Below are positions 32,043 through 38,115 of a DNA stretch of 38,115 nucleotides, one piece after another. The translations under genes and the position numbers were made by a program. The stretch comes from Opitutaceae bacterium (GTDB taxonomy: Bacteria; Verrucomicrobiota; Verrucomicrobiia; Opitutales; Opitutaceae), in NCBI GenBank assembly GCA_018667915.1, contig JABIRI010000040.1, positions 1 to 38,115 of the forward strand. The letters run 5' to 3'. The notes beneath the pieces were generated by a model. The model was not told the origin of the DNA, did no database searches, and worked only from the letters and a program-made list of their open reading frames with translations. Numbering within the stretch: the stretch's first letter is position 1; each line of letters starts with the position of its first letter.

Positions 32043-32900
32043 ATGAAAATGACCCGCCGAAAATTTGTCGCTGGAATGGGGGGGGTGGGAGCGCTGGCGG
32101 GCGGAGGTTTGGGTTATATGCGGTTTGGTGAGTCTGATTGGTTTGAACAGACTGTGACGCCATGTGAAACCGGCCGCACGGAATCCAAGAACCCCCTGCG
32201 GGTGCTACATCTTTCGGATTTGCATGCATCAGACGTGGTGCCGCTAGAGATGATCGCCCGGGCAGTGGCGCTGGGCATCGAAATGAAACCGGACCTGGTC
32301 GTTATGACCGGTGATTTTTGGACGACCAAGTTTCACCGTATCAATGCGTATGCCGAAGTTTTGCGCTCGCTGTCTGAGGTCGCTCCGACTTTCGCGGTCG
32401 CAGGCAATCACGATGGCGGCCGTTGGGCGCAATTAGACGGCGGTTGGCATACCCTTGACCCGCTCCGGGAGTTGCTGGATGGAGCTGGAATTCCGTTGCT
32501 GTGGAATGAATCCGCTGCACTCGAATTGGGACCCCGGCGGATTACGTTGTTGGGGGTGGGAGATTGGTGGGCGGGAGACTGTGCTCCGTTTCGAACCTTT
32601 AAATCGGGGGGCGATCGAGCGGCCAACGAGCTGCGTTTGGTGCTCAATCACAATCCCGATGCGAAGGACGATTTCGCGGATTATGACTGGGATGTGATGT
32701 GTTGTGGCCACACCCACGGAGGGCAATTGCGCATCCCCCTGACCGGCGGCACCCCGTTCGCGCCCGTTCGGGATCACGCCTATGTGGCGGGGTTGAACCC
32801 TTGGCGGGGCCGCCAGATATTCACGACTCGCGGTGTCGGTAATCTCCACGGCATGCGGTTCAATTGCCGGCCCGAGATCAGCCTGCTGCTGATGTCTTAA
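32043..32900 (+). CDS. Tat-exported metallophosphoesterase (YkuE/YaeI-like)
   Basis: From the ATG at 32043 this is about 285 aa. The Tat-type start MKMTRRKFVAGMGGVGALAGGG suggests export of a folded, metal-loaded protein. The calcineurin-like metal ligands are all present: LSDLHAS (58-63), MTGDFW (88-93), GNHDGG (121-126), NHNPDAKDDF with a later His, and CCGHTHGGQLRIP. This pattern is that of the YkuE/YaeI phosphodiesterases, some of which hydrolyse UDP-sugars or lipid-linked phosphates. It is the third gene after apt and the dehydrogenase. An upstream TTG-initiated frame overlaps the dehydrogenase and is not needed. Confidence 0.9.
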   Translation: MKMTRRKFVAGMGGVGALAGGGLGYMRFGESDWFEQTVTPCETGRTESKNPLRVLHLSDLHASDVVPLEMIARAVALGIEMKPDLVVMTGDFWTTKFHRINAYAEVLRSLSEVAPTFAVAGNHDGGRWAQLDGGWHTLDPLRELLDGAGIPLLWNESAALELGPRRITLLGVGDWWAGDCAPFRTFKSGGDRAANELRLVLNHNPDAKDDFADYDWDVMCCGHTHGGQLRIPLTGGTPFAPVRDHAYVAGLNPWRGRQIFTTRGVGNLHGMRFNCRPEISLLLMS

Positions 32901-32987
32901 CAGTCGTTATTTAAAACTCGCGCTGAGGTTTTCGGAATCTGGTCACAGAGATCACGGAGGAGGGAGAGCATAGAGCTACTCCTCTGG

Positions 32988-33010
32988 CTGTCGGGCTATA
33001 CACCCGACAG
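32988..33010. repeat. TGTCGGG-type hairpin in convergent gap
   Basis: CTGTCGGG and CCCGACAG form a perfect 8-bp stem around a 7-nt loop. It lies 1 bp from the rsgA stop, after the phosphoesterase. It resembles the pair at 20347-20415 in sequence and position (an intergenic stop-side site). Confidence 0.6.
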
Positions 33011-33011
33011 A

Positions 33012-34094
33012 TTACGTATCGTCAGGGTGAATACGCTTACCCCCGCGTTTGGGTTCGTTGACCCGTCGACGCCAGCCGGGTTGGTTGGCTACGGTGCGGC
33101 TTGATTTCCGTGCGGTGGGTTTGAGAGCGTAGGTGCCGCGCAGTTTTTTGAAGTGTTCGTAGCGCTCGGTTTCGAGCGCACCACTGTCCAGTGCCGCGCG
33201 CACGGCGCATCCGGGCTCGCCGGTGTGCCGGCAGTTCCCGAACTGGCACTTGGCTATCAGATCGATGATATCAGCGAACGCTTCCTTCAAACCGGATTCG
33301 ACTTCCCAAAGTTGAAGTTCGCGTAGCCCCGGCGTGTCGATGAGTAGCGCTCCGCTATTGGTGCGAATCAGCTCGCGCCGGGTTGTCGTGTGGCGGCCCT
33401 TGCTGTCCTTTTCGCGAACCTCGCCGGTGGGTAGGAAATCGTCGTCGGTGAGGGCGTTGGCGAGGGTGGACTTGCCGACCCCCGACGAACCGACGAGGGC
33501 GATAGTGATCCCCTCTTGGGCGAGTTCGCGCAATGGCGTCAGTCCTTCGTCGCGGATGGTGCTGGTTAACAGGATGCGCACCCCGGGCACGAGTTTTTGG
33601 AGCTCATCCGCCACGCGTTGTCCGTCCTCAATGACGTCACTCTTGTTGAGCACGATGACGGGTTCGGCGCCGCTCTCCCGGGTAGCCACGAGGAAGCGTT
33701 GGATGCGGGCAGGATTATAGTTCCGATCGAGTCCGCTCACGAGTAGCACGAAGTCGATGTTGGCCGCCACGACTTGTTCGATCTGCACTTCACCCGACGC
33801 GCGTCGGGAAAATTTGGTGCGACGGGGCAGCACGGCGTGAATGTCCACGCGTTGGCCATCATCCCGTTTGCTGATCGCCACCCAATCACCAACGGATGGG
33901 AACTCACTGGTTGCGGCATGACGATGAAAGAAACCGCCTCGGCATTCGCCGAGCCATTCACGGTCTTCGTCCTGAACCGCGTAGAACTTGCGGCGCAGTT
34001 CGCAGACCACGCGCGCGGGCGTGTAGCCCGCCTCCGCGTGTGGTGCGAAGGCCGCCGCCCAATCATCATTCCATCCGTATTCTGTGAGTCCCAT
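33012..34094 (-). CDS. rsgA: Ribosome small-subunit-dependent GTPase A
   Basis: From the ATG at 34094 this is 360 aa. It has an OB-fold N-terminus (VVCELRRKFYAVQDEDREWLGECRGG), a circularly permuted GTPase domain with NKSD (150-153), then the P loop GSSGVGKST (202-210) and DTPGLREL (253-260), and a zinc finger with Cys283, Cys288, His290 and Cys296. RsgA checks late 30S maturation in the cytoplasm and releases RbfA. The open frame continues upstream to 34643 but that part reads the tonB-like gene backwards and is not protein. It is divergent from that gene. Tandem repeats lie in the 96-bp spacer. The call is certain. Confidence 0.95.
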   Translation of the reverse strand: MGLTEYGWNDDWAAAFAPHAEAGYTPARVVCELRRKFYAVQDEDREWLGECRGGFFHRHAATSEFPSVGDWVAISKRDDGQRVDIHAVLPRRTKFSRRASGEVQIEQVVAANIDFVLLVSGLDRNYNPARIQRFLVATRESGAEPVIVLNKSDVIEDGQRVADELQKLVPGVRILLTSTIRDEGLTPLRELAQEGITIALVGSSGVGKSTLANALTDDDFLPTGEVREKDSKGRHTTTRRELIRTNSGALLIDTPGLRELQLWEVESGLKEAFADIIDLIAKCQFGNCRHTGEPGCAVRAALDSGALETERYEHFKKLRGTYALKPTARKSSRTVANQPGWRRRVNEPKRGGKRIHPDDT

Positions 34095-34121
34095 GCGTGT
34101 TGCACCCAAAATGGTGCGTTC

Positions 34122-34156
34122 AAACCATGCGTGGCAACGGACAAACCATGCGTGGC
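34122..34156. promoter_or_regulatory. Tandem AAACCATGCGTGGC direct repeats in rsgA-tonB spacer
   Basis: AAACCATGCGTGGC occurs at 34122-34135 and 34143-34156, 21 bp apart (about two helical turns), with a further CCATGCGTG at 34091-34099 overlapping the rsgA start. This fits a direct-repeat binding site for a regulator of either divergent gene. No regulator is identified. Confidence 0.45.
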
Positions 34157-34190
34157 CGCAACCGGGGTAGTCGGATATACTGTCGGCAAC

Positions 34191-35045
34191 ATGAATACTC
34201 AGCCACTCACCGTTTCGCCGGCGGTGTCGCGAGTTTCCCACCAAAACACCGCCGACATGATTCGGTCTTCCGAGACCGAAAGCCCCCCGCGGCTCGATCC
34301 GCGTAACGATACCCCGCCCCGGGATCAGTCTCCGAATTTGGACTGGCACTATGAGCCCAGTGAAAAACCGACGCGACTTACCTTCGTTGTGGGGTTGCTC
34401 ATCTCGGGCGGTCTTCACGCCTATGCGTTGTGGGGTTTCAATGATCCCCCTCCTGAAGTTGTAGATACCGCGGCCGAAACCGAATTCGAGATCACGTTCA
34501 TGGAGATGCCTCCGATCGAGGACTTGGATGAACCCGAAGATGTCTTTGACGCCAGCAACGATCAGGAAGAGGTCGATCCGGGGCAATACGTGCCGATGCA
34601 GGCCGATGTGCCGGCCTTCAATTCGGATGCCGTATTCGTGCAACGGTTGGACTTAAACTCCCTGCTCCCTCAGCCGGATTTCGATTCGGCGAAGGTCGTG
34701 TCAATTCCGCCACGGATATCCCGCTCGCCGATGAGGCCTTCGGAGATCAAGGACCTGTTCAATCTGGAAGACCTTGATGAAGAGCCCATGCCGTTGCTGC
34801 AACGCCCTCCGGAATTCCCCTACAAATATAAGGCTACTGTTTCTTATGCGGAAGTCGTCGTTGATTTCATCGTGGATTCGAAAGGAAAAGTTTCCTGGGC
34901 CAAGGTCCGCAGTTCGTCTCACGAAGGTTTCGAGGACGCGGCGATCCTCGGGGTTTCCCGGTGGCAATTCAAACCCGGTAAGAAGAAAGGCCGCGCTGTG
35001 AATACTCGCATGCGGGTGCCCCTTCGGTTCCGGGTGAACGGTTGA
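34191..35045 (+). CDS. TonB-family energy transducer
   Basis: The 284-aa protein starts at the ATG at 34191. A 62-residue Pro/Ser/Arg-rich cytoplasmic tail is unusually long for TonB. A membrane helix at about 63-82 (TFVVGLLISGGLHAYALWGF) carries the His-containing face that contacts ExbB/ExbD. A proline/acid-rich linker follows (FMEMPPIEDLDEPEDVFDAS). The TonB C-terminal domain is VDFIVDSKGKVSWAKVRSSSHEGFEDAAILGVSRWQF and the terminal RMRVPLRFRV strand. It transmits proton-motive force to TonB-dependent receptors such as the one at 35471. No ExbB/ExbD pair adjoins it. A terminator follows. Confidence 0.9.
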   Translation: MNTQPLTVSPAVSRVSHQNTADMIRSSETESPPRLDPRNDTPPRDQSPNLDWHYEPSEKPTRLTFVVGLLISGGLHAYALWGFNDPPPEVVDTAAETEFEITFMEMPPIEDLDEPEDVFDASNDQEEVDPGQYVPMQADVPAFNSDAVFVQRLDLNSLLPQPDFDSAKVVSIPPRISRSPMRPSEIKDLFNLEDLDEEPMPLLQRPPEFPYKYKATVSYAEVVVDFIVDSKGKVSWAKVRSSSHEGFEDAAILGVSRWQFKPGKKKGRAVNTRMRVPLRFRVNG

Positions 35046-35090
35046 TGACCTTAGGGTTGTCGCGCCACCGGTGAAACCCGCCGTTTCATT

Positions 35091-35122
35091 GCGCCGAGTC
35101 TACTGAGGCTCGGCGCTTTTTT
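35091..35122 (+). terminator. Rho-independent terminator between tonB and yhbY
   Basis: An 8-bp GCGCCGAG/CTCGGCGC stem (35091-35098 with 35109-35116) is followed by six T. It lies 46 bp past the tonB stop and just before the convergent yhbY stop, so it may also stop transcription from the other side less efficiently. Confidence 0.85.
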
Positions 35123-35126
35123 GGGA

Positions 35127-35420
35127 TTATGAATCGGTCGATTCAGCGGCCGGACGAAAAAATAAGGCGGTGCGACCGACGGTGCTCACCAGAGCGGCAT
35201 CACACGTTTCCGCTACCTGTTCGAACAGCGCTTTCCGCGTCTTGCGGTCGGTCTCGGTGGCGCGGATCTTGATCAATTGATGGCGCGATAGCTGCCCGTC
35301 GATTTCGGCCTTCACCGCATCGGTGATCCCATGCTGCCCAATGGCTGCCATGTCAGGTAGGAGCTGTCCTTGCGCCCGCAATTCGCGGCGTTCGGCCCCA
35401 GTTAAGATCGGTTGAGTCAT
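35127..35420 (-). CDS. yhbY: YhbY-family RNA-binding (CRM-domain) protein
   Basis: This is a 97-aa protein starting at the ATG at 35420 (MTQPILTGAERRELRAQG). It consists of one CRM domain: LTGAERRELRAQGQLLPDMAAIGQHGITDAVKAEID (split at Gln) then HQLIKIRATETDRKTRKALFEQVAETCDAALVSTVGRTALFFRP, with the GxxG-like IGQHG loop. YhbY/CRM proteins bind pre-50S ribosomal RNA. A 105-codon in-frame extension upstream is Arg/Pro-rich nonsense over the receptor gene and is rejected. It lies 50 bp after the TonB-dependent receptor, perhaps in the same transcript, and is convergent with tonB. Confidence 0.92.
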   Translation of the reverse strand: MTQPILTGAERRELRAQGQLLPDMAAIGQHGITDAVKAEIDGQLSRHQLIKIRATETDRKTRKALFEQVAETCDAALVSTVGRTALFFRPAAESTDS

Positions 35421-35470
35421 GTCGAAAGAGGAGGGTGCACCCGCCGTCGGGTCAATGACTGAGCGTGGAG

Positions 35471-37522
35471 TTACCAACTCCGTCGCACACCGAGGCGGGC
35501 GAAGCGGGGGGTGCCGAGGTCGAGGAGATGGTTGGTGGTCCGGCCGACGATGAGGTTCTTGTCGGTGATATTTTCGACGGCGAGAAAGACTTCTGTCTGT
35601 TCGTCGAATTGATGGGAGACGCGCATGTCCCACGTCAGCGCCGAGGTCAGCACGAGGGTATTGCCGTCGTCTTCGTAGGCATCGCTGACGTAGCGTCCTT
35701 GCAGCTGAACATGCCATCGCGCATACGGATTCCAATCTAAGCCACCGACCAAAGTATGGGCCGAAACTTGGGGGAGGCGCCGGCCAGTCGCGTCGTCTTC
35801 CGCATCGGTATAGAGATAGTCGGCCCGTAGCGTGAGGTCGTCGGACACACGTTGGGTCAGCGCGAGTTCGAAGCCGTGAATGGTAATTTGATCGAGATTC
35901 TGCCGTTGGCGGCCGATGCCGCCAGCAGGCACAAATCCCGCCCCGGGCACGAAGCCCGGGCCGAAACCGAGCGTGACATTTGCCACGGCGTCCTCGACTT
36001 CGTTGACGAATCCCGTAACGCGAAGCGAGGCCCGTTCATTTGACCACGTGGTGCCGAGTTCGACTCCGGTGAGGTGTTCGGTTTTCAGCAGCGGATTGGC
36101 TTCGGTGATCACACTGCCTACGCGGAAAGGGCGGTAGAGTTCGTTGAGGGTAGGCAAGCGGAAGGCCTGGTAAACTGCGGCCTGCCAGCGCCAGGCAGCG
36201 TTCGCTTGCCACACGACGCCGAGACGAGGGTTGAATGCGATTTCGGAGCGATCGGCAAATCGGTCTCGTCGAACGCTGGCGCCGTTCGTGAGGTTGGTTT
36301 CGGTGCGGTGGCCATCGGTGAGTTGCCAAGCATCGATGCGAGCGCCAAGATCCAGGCGCCAATCGGGTGCGAGCGACCGGTTGTGGCTGACGAACAGCCC
36401 GGCGGTGCCTTGCGTGCCACCGGCGATGCGGTTGCGCACAAAATTGTTACCGACCCGGAAGTAGTTTTCGCGCGTCTCGCCCTTAACCCAACGCGCGTCG
36501 GCGCCGAGCGAGGTGGTGCTGTTTTCCTGCGACCAATTGGCCGAAGCTGAAGCGCCGGCTGCTTCGGCGGGCACCGCATATTGATCGAGCACGGGTCGTT
36601 CGCTTGCGCGGGTGCCGTCAACGGCGGTGAAAAGGCTGCGGTATTCCTGCGATTGCCAGTAGGCGTTGGTAGACCAGCGAGCGGTGGAACCGAAAACGTC
36701 ACGGGTGCCCTGGGCTCGGGCCGCGACGGTGAATTCGCGGGTACGGTTGGTTTGGAGTGGGGTGCCGTTGCCGCGGTCTTCGGAAAAACCGCGCACCGTG
36801 ATTTGGCTGGTGGTGCTGCTTTCGCGTTGGTGCGTCCAACCGAGTTCAAGGTAACCTTGTTCGAGATCAGTAGTGCGATCGATGGTCCCCGCACTTGCGG
36901 GAGCTTTACGACGAAATCCGTCCGAACGGAAACCGCGCGCCCGCACCGAGAATGCGTTGGCCTGCGCCACTTGAGTGGTCGAAATCTCGGCCGCGAGAGT
37001 GCCAAAATCCCCGACTTCGAATTGGGCGGACGAACGCGTCGATTCGGTCACAGGTTGCGACAAAATTTGAATGGTGCCACCGAGTGCCGAACTTCCCCAA
37101 GCGCCGGAACCGCCGCCGCGAACGAGCTCGACGGCTGCTAGGTCGAGTCGCGAGGTTTTGGCCCATGTCACCCAACCGCCGAACGGATCATTGAGCGGAA
37201 TACCATCGACGAGCACGAGGGTGCGACCGGCTCCACTGGGGCCAATGTTGCGTAGCGATACGCCCTGTGCGGTAGGATTTGCAGAGAGGCTGCCGCCGCG
37301 GCGAAAGAGCCGGAACGCCGCCGAGGCTTTGAGTTGATCATCGAGCGCGAGTGCGGGGTTGGCCTGCAGGGCTGAGGCGCTCAATACATCGACGACGAAG
37401 GGTTGGTGCGATAAAGGCAGAGCATCGCGATGCACACTCACGACCAATGGATCGAGCACCTGCGCGGTGAGCGCGATGCTGGTCAGGCAGAGTAGCGAGG
37501 TGGTGAAAAGGCGTCGGAACAT
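35471..37522 (-). CDS. TonB-dependent outer-membrane receptor
   Basis: This 683-aa protein has a signal peptide (MFRRLFTTSLLCLTSIALTAQ). A plug domain (about 40-158) holds PTAQGVSLRNIGPSGAGRTLVLVDGIPLNDPFG (split at the Gly-Pro) and VELVRGGGSGAWGSSALGGTIQIL. A 22-strand-type barrel extends to the C-terminal LGTPRFARLGVRRSW. The plug type is that of BtuB/siderophore-like receptors. The ligand is unknown. A start at 37564 would lie before the signal peptide. It likely uses the TonB protein encoded 0.4 kb away. Upstream are hairpin-rich repeats but no recognisable cobalamin riboswitch. Confidence 0.92.
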   Translation of the reverse strand: MFRRLFTTSLLCLTSIALTAQVLDPLVVSVHRDALPLSHQPFVVDVLSASALQANPALALDDQLKASAAFRLFRRGGSLSANPTAQGVSLRNIGPSGAGRTLVLVDGIPLNDPFGGWVTWAKTSRLDLAAVELVRGGGSGAWGSSALGGTIQILSQPVTESTRSSAQFEVGDFGTLAAEISTTQVAQANAFSVRARGFRSDGFRRKAPASAGTIDRTTDLEQGYLELGWTHQRESSTTSQITVRGFSEDRGNGTPLQTNRTREFTVAARAQGTRDVFGSTARWSTNAYWQSQEYRSLFTAVDGTRASERPVLDQYAVPAEAAGASASANWSQENSTTSLGADARWVKGETRENYFRVGNNFVRNRIAGGTQGTAGLFVSHNRSLAPDWRLDLGARIDAWQLTDGHRTETNLTNGASVRRDRFADRSEIAFNPRLGVVWQANAAWRWQAAVYQAFRLPTLNELYRPFRVGSVITEANPLLKTEHLTGVELGTTWSNERASLRVTGFVNEVEDAVANVTLGFGPGFVPGAGFVPAGGIGRQRQNLDQITIHGFELALTQRVSDDLTLRADYLYTDAEDDATGRRLPQVSAHTLVGGLDWNPYARWHVQLQGRYVSDAYEDDGNTLVLTSALTWDMRVSHQFDEQTEVFLAVENITDKNLIVGRTTNHLLDLGTPRFARLGVRRSW

Positions 37523-37660
37523 GAGAAGCCGTTCAGATTCACACAAAGTAGGTGAGGTGGTCAATTCATCCGATTGATCAGACCGGAAGACAGATGTATC
37601 CAGCCTCGTCGAGGCCGGAGCGGTTGCCTCACAGTATCCGGTAGAATGAAACGACAGGGG

Positions 37661-37766
37661 TGAGCTTGTCTCGACGAAGCATCACTCGCCTTCTGGCGAG
37701 CTTAGCGAAGTTGGACGACCCTGGCTCGGCTACAGCGAGAGGCGTAGAAACGCCTCGGCGGCTACG
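37661..37766. repeat. Hairpin-rich intergenic element
   Basis: This noncoding stretch between the receptor and the DUF1080 gene contains a CTCGCC-TTCT-GGCGAG hairpin (37685-37700), a GAGGCG-N6-CGCCTC hairpin (37739-37756) and two CGGCTAC direct repeats (37727, 37759). It looks like a dispersed intergenic repeat or structured RNA, but it has no second copy in the window. Confidence 0.4.
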
Positions 37767-37775
37767 TTATCTGAC

Positions 37776-38115
37776 TTACAGGGGTTTGATTCGGATGGTG
37801 CGGTATTGGAGCTCGGCCCATTCGGCTTGGAGCGAGATTTGGCCAAACGAGAGCGGTTGCCATTCGCCGTCGGCATCGAGGAATCGCATGTCGGTAACCT
37901 CACTGACGAGTTTTCCGTTGAGGTAGTATTCGGCGCGTTCCGCTCCATGCACGACTACCTCAGCTAAGTTCCACTCGCCATGGGGTTTGGTGGCGGCGAC
38001 CGATGTGTAATTCGCACGTTTTGAACCCTCGTCGTTGGGAAAGATTCCGCTGAATTGGACGATGGCCCCATCGGGTTTGTAGTAGAACGCGGTGCCGTCC
38101 ATTTCGGCTGGCGAC
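37776..38115 (-). CDS. DUF1080 (3-keto-disaccharide hydrolase) family protein, partial
   Basis: Only the C-terminal 112 residues lie in the window; the 5' part is beyond 38115. They form the end of a concanavalin/LamG-like DUF1080 domain: MDGTAFYYKPDGAIVQFSG, HGEWNLAEVVVHGAERAEYYLNG, ISLQAEWAELQYRTIRIKPL. The final Q-x-E-x-A-E-x-x-x-R-x-I-R-I-K-P-L is characteristic. DUF1080 proteins, common in Verrucomicrobiota and Planctomycetota, include hydrolases that cleave 3-keto-disaccharides and work with Gfo/Idh/MocA oxidoreductases. One such oxidoreductase is at 8787-10193 but is not adjacent. The first in-window ATG (38102) is internal. Confidence 0.85.
   Translation of the reverse strand, partial: SPAEMDGTAFYYKPDGAIVQFSGIFPNDEGSKRANYTSVAATKPHGEWNLAEVVVHGAERAEYYLNGKLVSEVTDMRFLDADGEWQPLSFGQISLQAEWAELQYRTIRIKPL

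Noticed and set aside
33774-34190. N-terminal extension of the TonB frame across rsgA
   Set aside because: It is antisense to the conserved RsgA OB-fold. The TonB ATG at 34191 lies before the expected cytoplasmic tail and membrane helix.
34095-34643. N-terminal extension of the RsgA frame
   Set aside because: It reads the tonB-like gene backwards and has no RsgA similarity. RsgA starts naturally at the ATG at 34094.
35421-35735. Extension upstream of YhbY
   Set aside because: It is Arg/Pro-rich sequence opposite no gene but overlapping the receptor gene's 3' end out of frame. YhbY starts at 35420.
37575-37600. ACCGGAAGAC stretch resembling the cobalamin riboswitch 3' box
   Set aside because: It is on the wrong strand for the receptor gene, and the conserved GCCACTG core and other boxes are absent.

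Overview
The window looks like a chromosomal segment from a Gram-negative member of the Verrucomicrobiota, most likely the Opitutales/Opitutaceae. This rests on gene content seen here, not on a search: a stand-alone SWIB/MDM2-domain protein, a Tat-type lipoprotein oxidoreductase of the Gfo/Idh/MocA family, a DUF1080 sugar-hydrolase tail, LpxR-like and DUF481 outer-membrane proteins, a TonB-dependent receptor, and a type IV pilus/type II secretion minor-pilin operon. GC content is fairly high by eye, except in an AT-rich gap at 28.1-28.6 kb. Shine-Dalgarno sequences are mostly weak or absent. The clear exceptions are the ExbD-like gene at 19506 and, less cleanly spaced, the aldo/keto reductase gene at 22607.

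Layout. 0-0.43 kb: the right end of an IS3-family element (last 22 transposase residues) sits in the 3' end of a small secreted-protein gene. 0.6-5.8 kb: a LuxR-type response regulator, a BadF-type amino-sugar kinase, a coiled-coil membrane protein, and a minus-strand set of methyltransferase, LpxR-like lipid A deacylase and SIS sugar isomerase. 5.9-8.8 kb: a DUF481 outer-membrane protein behind a perfect palindrome, an exported esterase and a DUF1223 protein. 8.8-12.8 kb: a minus-strand run of TerC, a GH113-like glycosidase, a NUDIX hydrolase and a Gfo/Idh/MocA oxidoreductase. 12.9-15.5 kb: a secreted GspC-like protein, SWIB with its own terminator, and a two-domain polyphosphate:AMP phosphotransferase. 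15.6-19.3 kb: two DMT transporters, a lipase-like protein and a CE1-type esterase. 19.5-24.5 kb: a solitary ExbD-like periplasmic protein, a small unknown protein, a DsbD-like thiol reductase, an aldo/keto reductase and an Mpv17-like membrane protein.

24.6-28.1 kb: an S26-like lipoprotein and six overlapping or closely spaced genes for pilus/secretion assembly (two prepilins, a truncated GspK/PilX-like protein, and PilN-, PilO- and PilP-like proteins). The operon shows signs of an internal deletion. 28.6-32.9 kb: flavin reductase, an agarase-like TIM-barrel protein, adenine phosphoribosyltransferase, a D-2-hydroxyacid dehydrogenase and a Tat-exported phosphoesterase. 33-38.1 kb: RsgA, a divergent TonB, YhbY, a TonB-dependent receptor and a DUF1080 protein cut by the window end.

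Functionally this is mostly core and envelope biology: outer-membrane remodelling, TonB-dependent uptake, polysaccharide and ester breakdown, thiol redox balance, polyphosphate/nucleotide salvage and pili. I see no tRNA, rRNA, CRISPR array, prophage or recognisable defence island. The most interesting items are regulatory and evolutionary: a shared 18-bp palindrome at two distant promoters, a probable deletion scar in the pilus operon, the IS-truncated gene, a family of short TGTCGGGC hairpins, and a large polypurine/polypyrimidine inverted repeat. No clearly new multi-gene system is evident.
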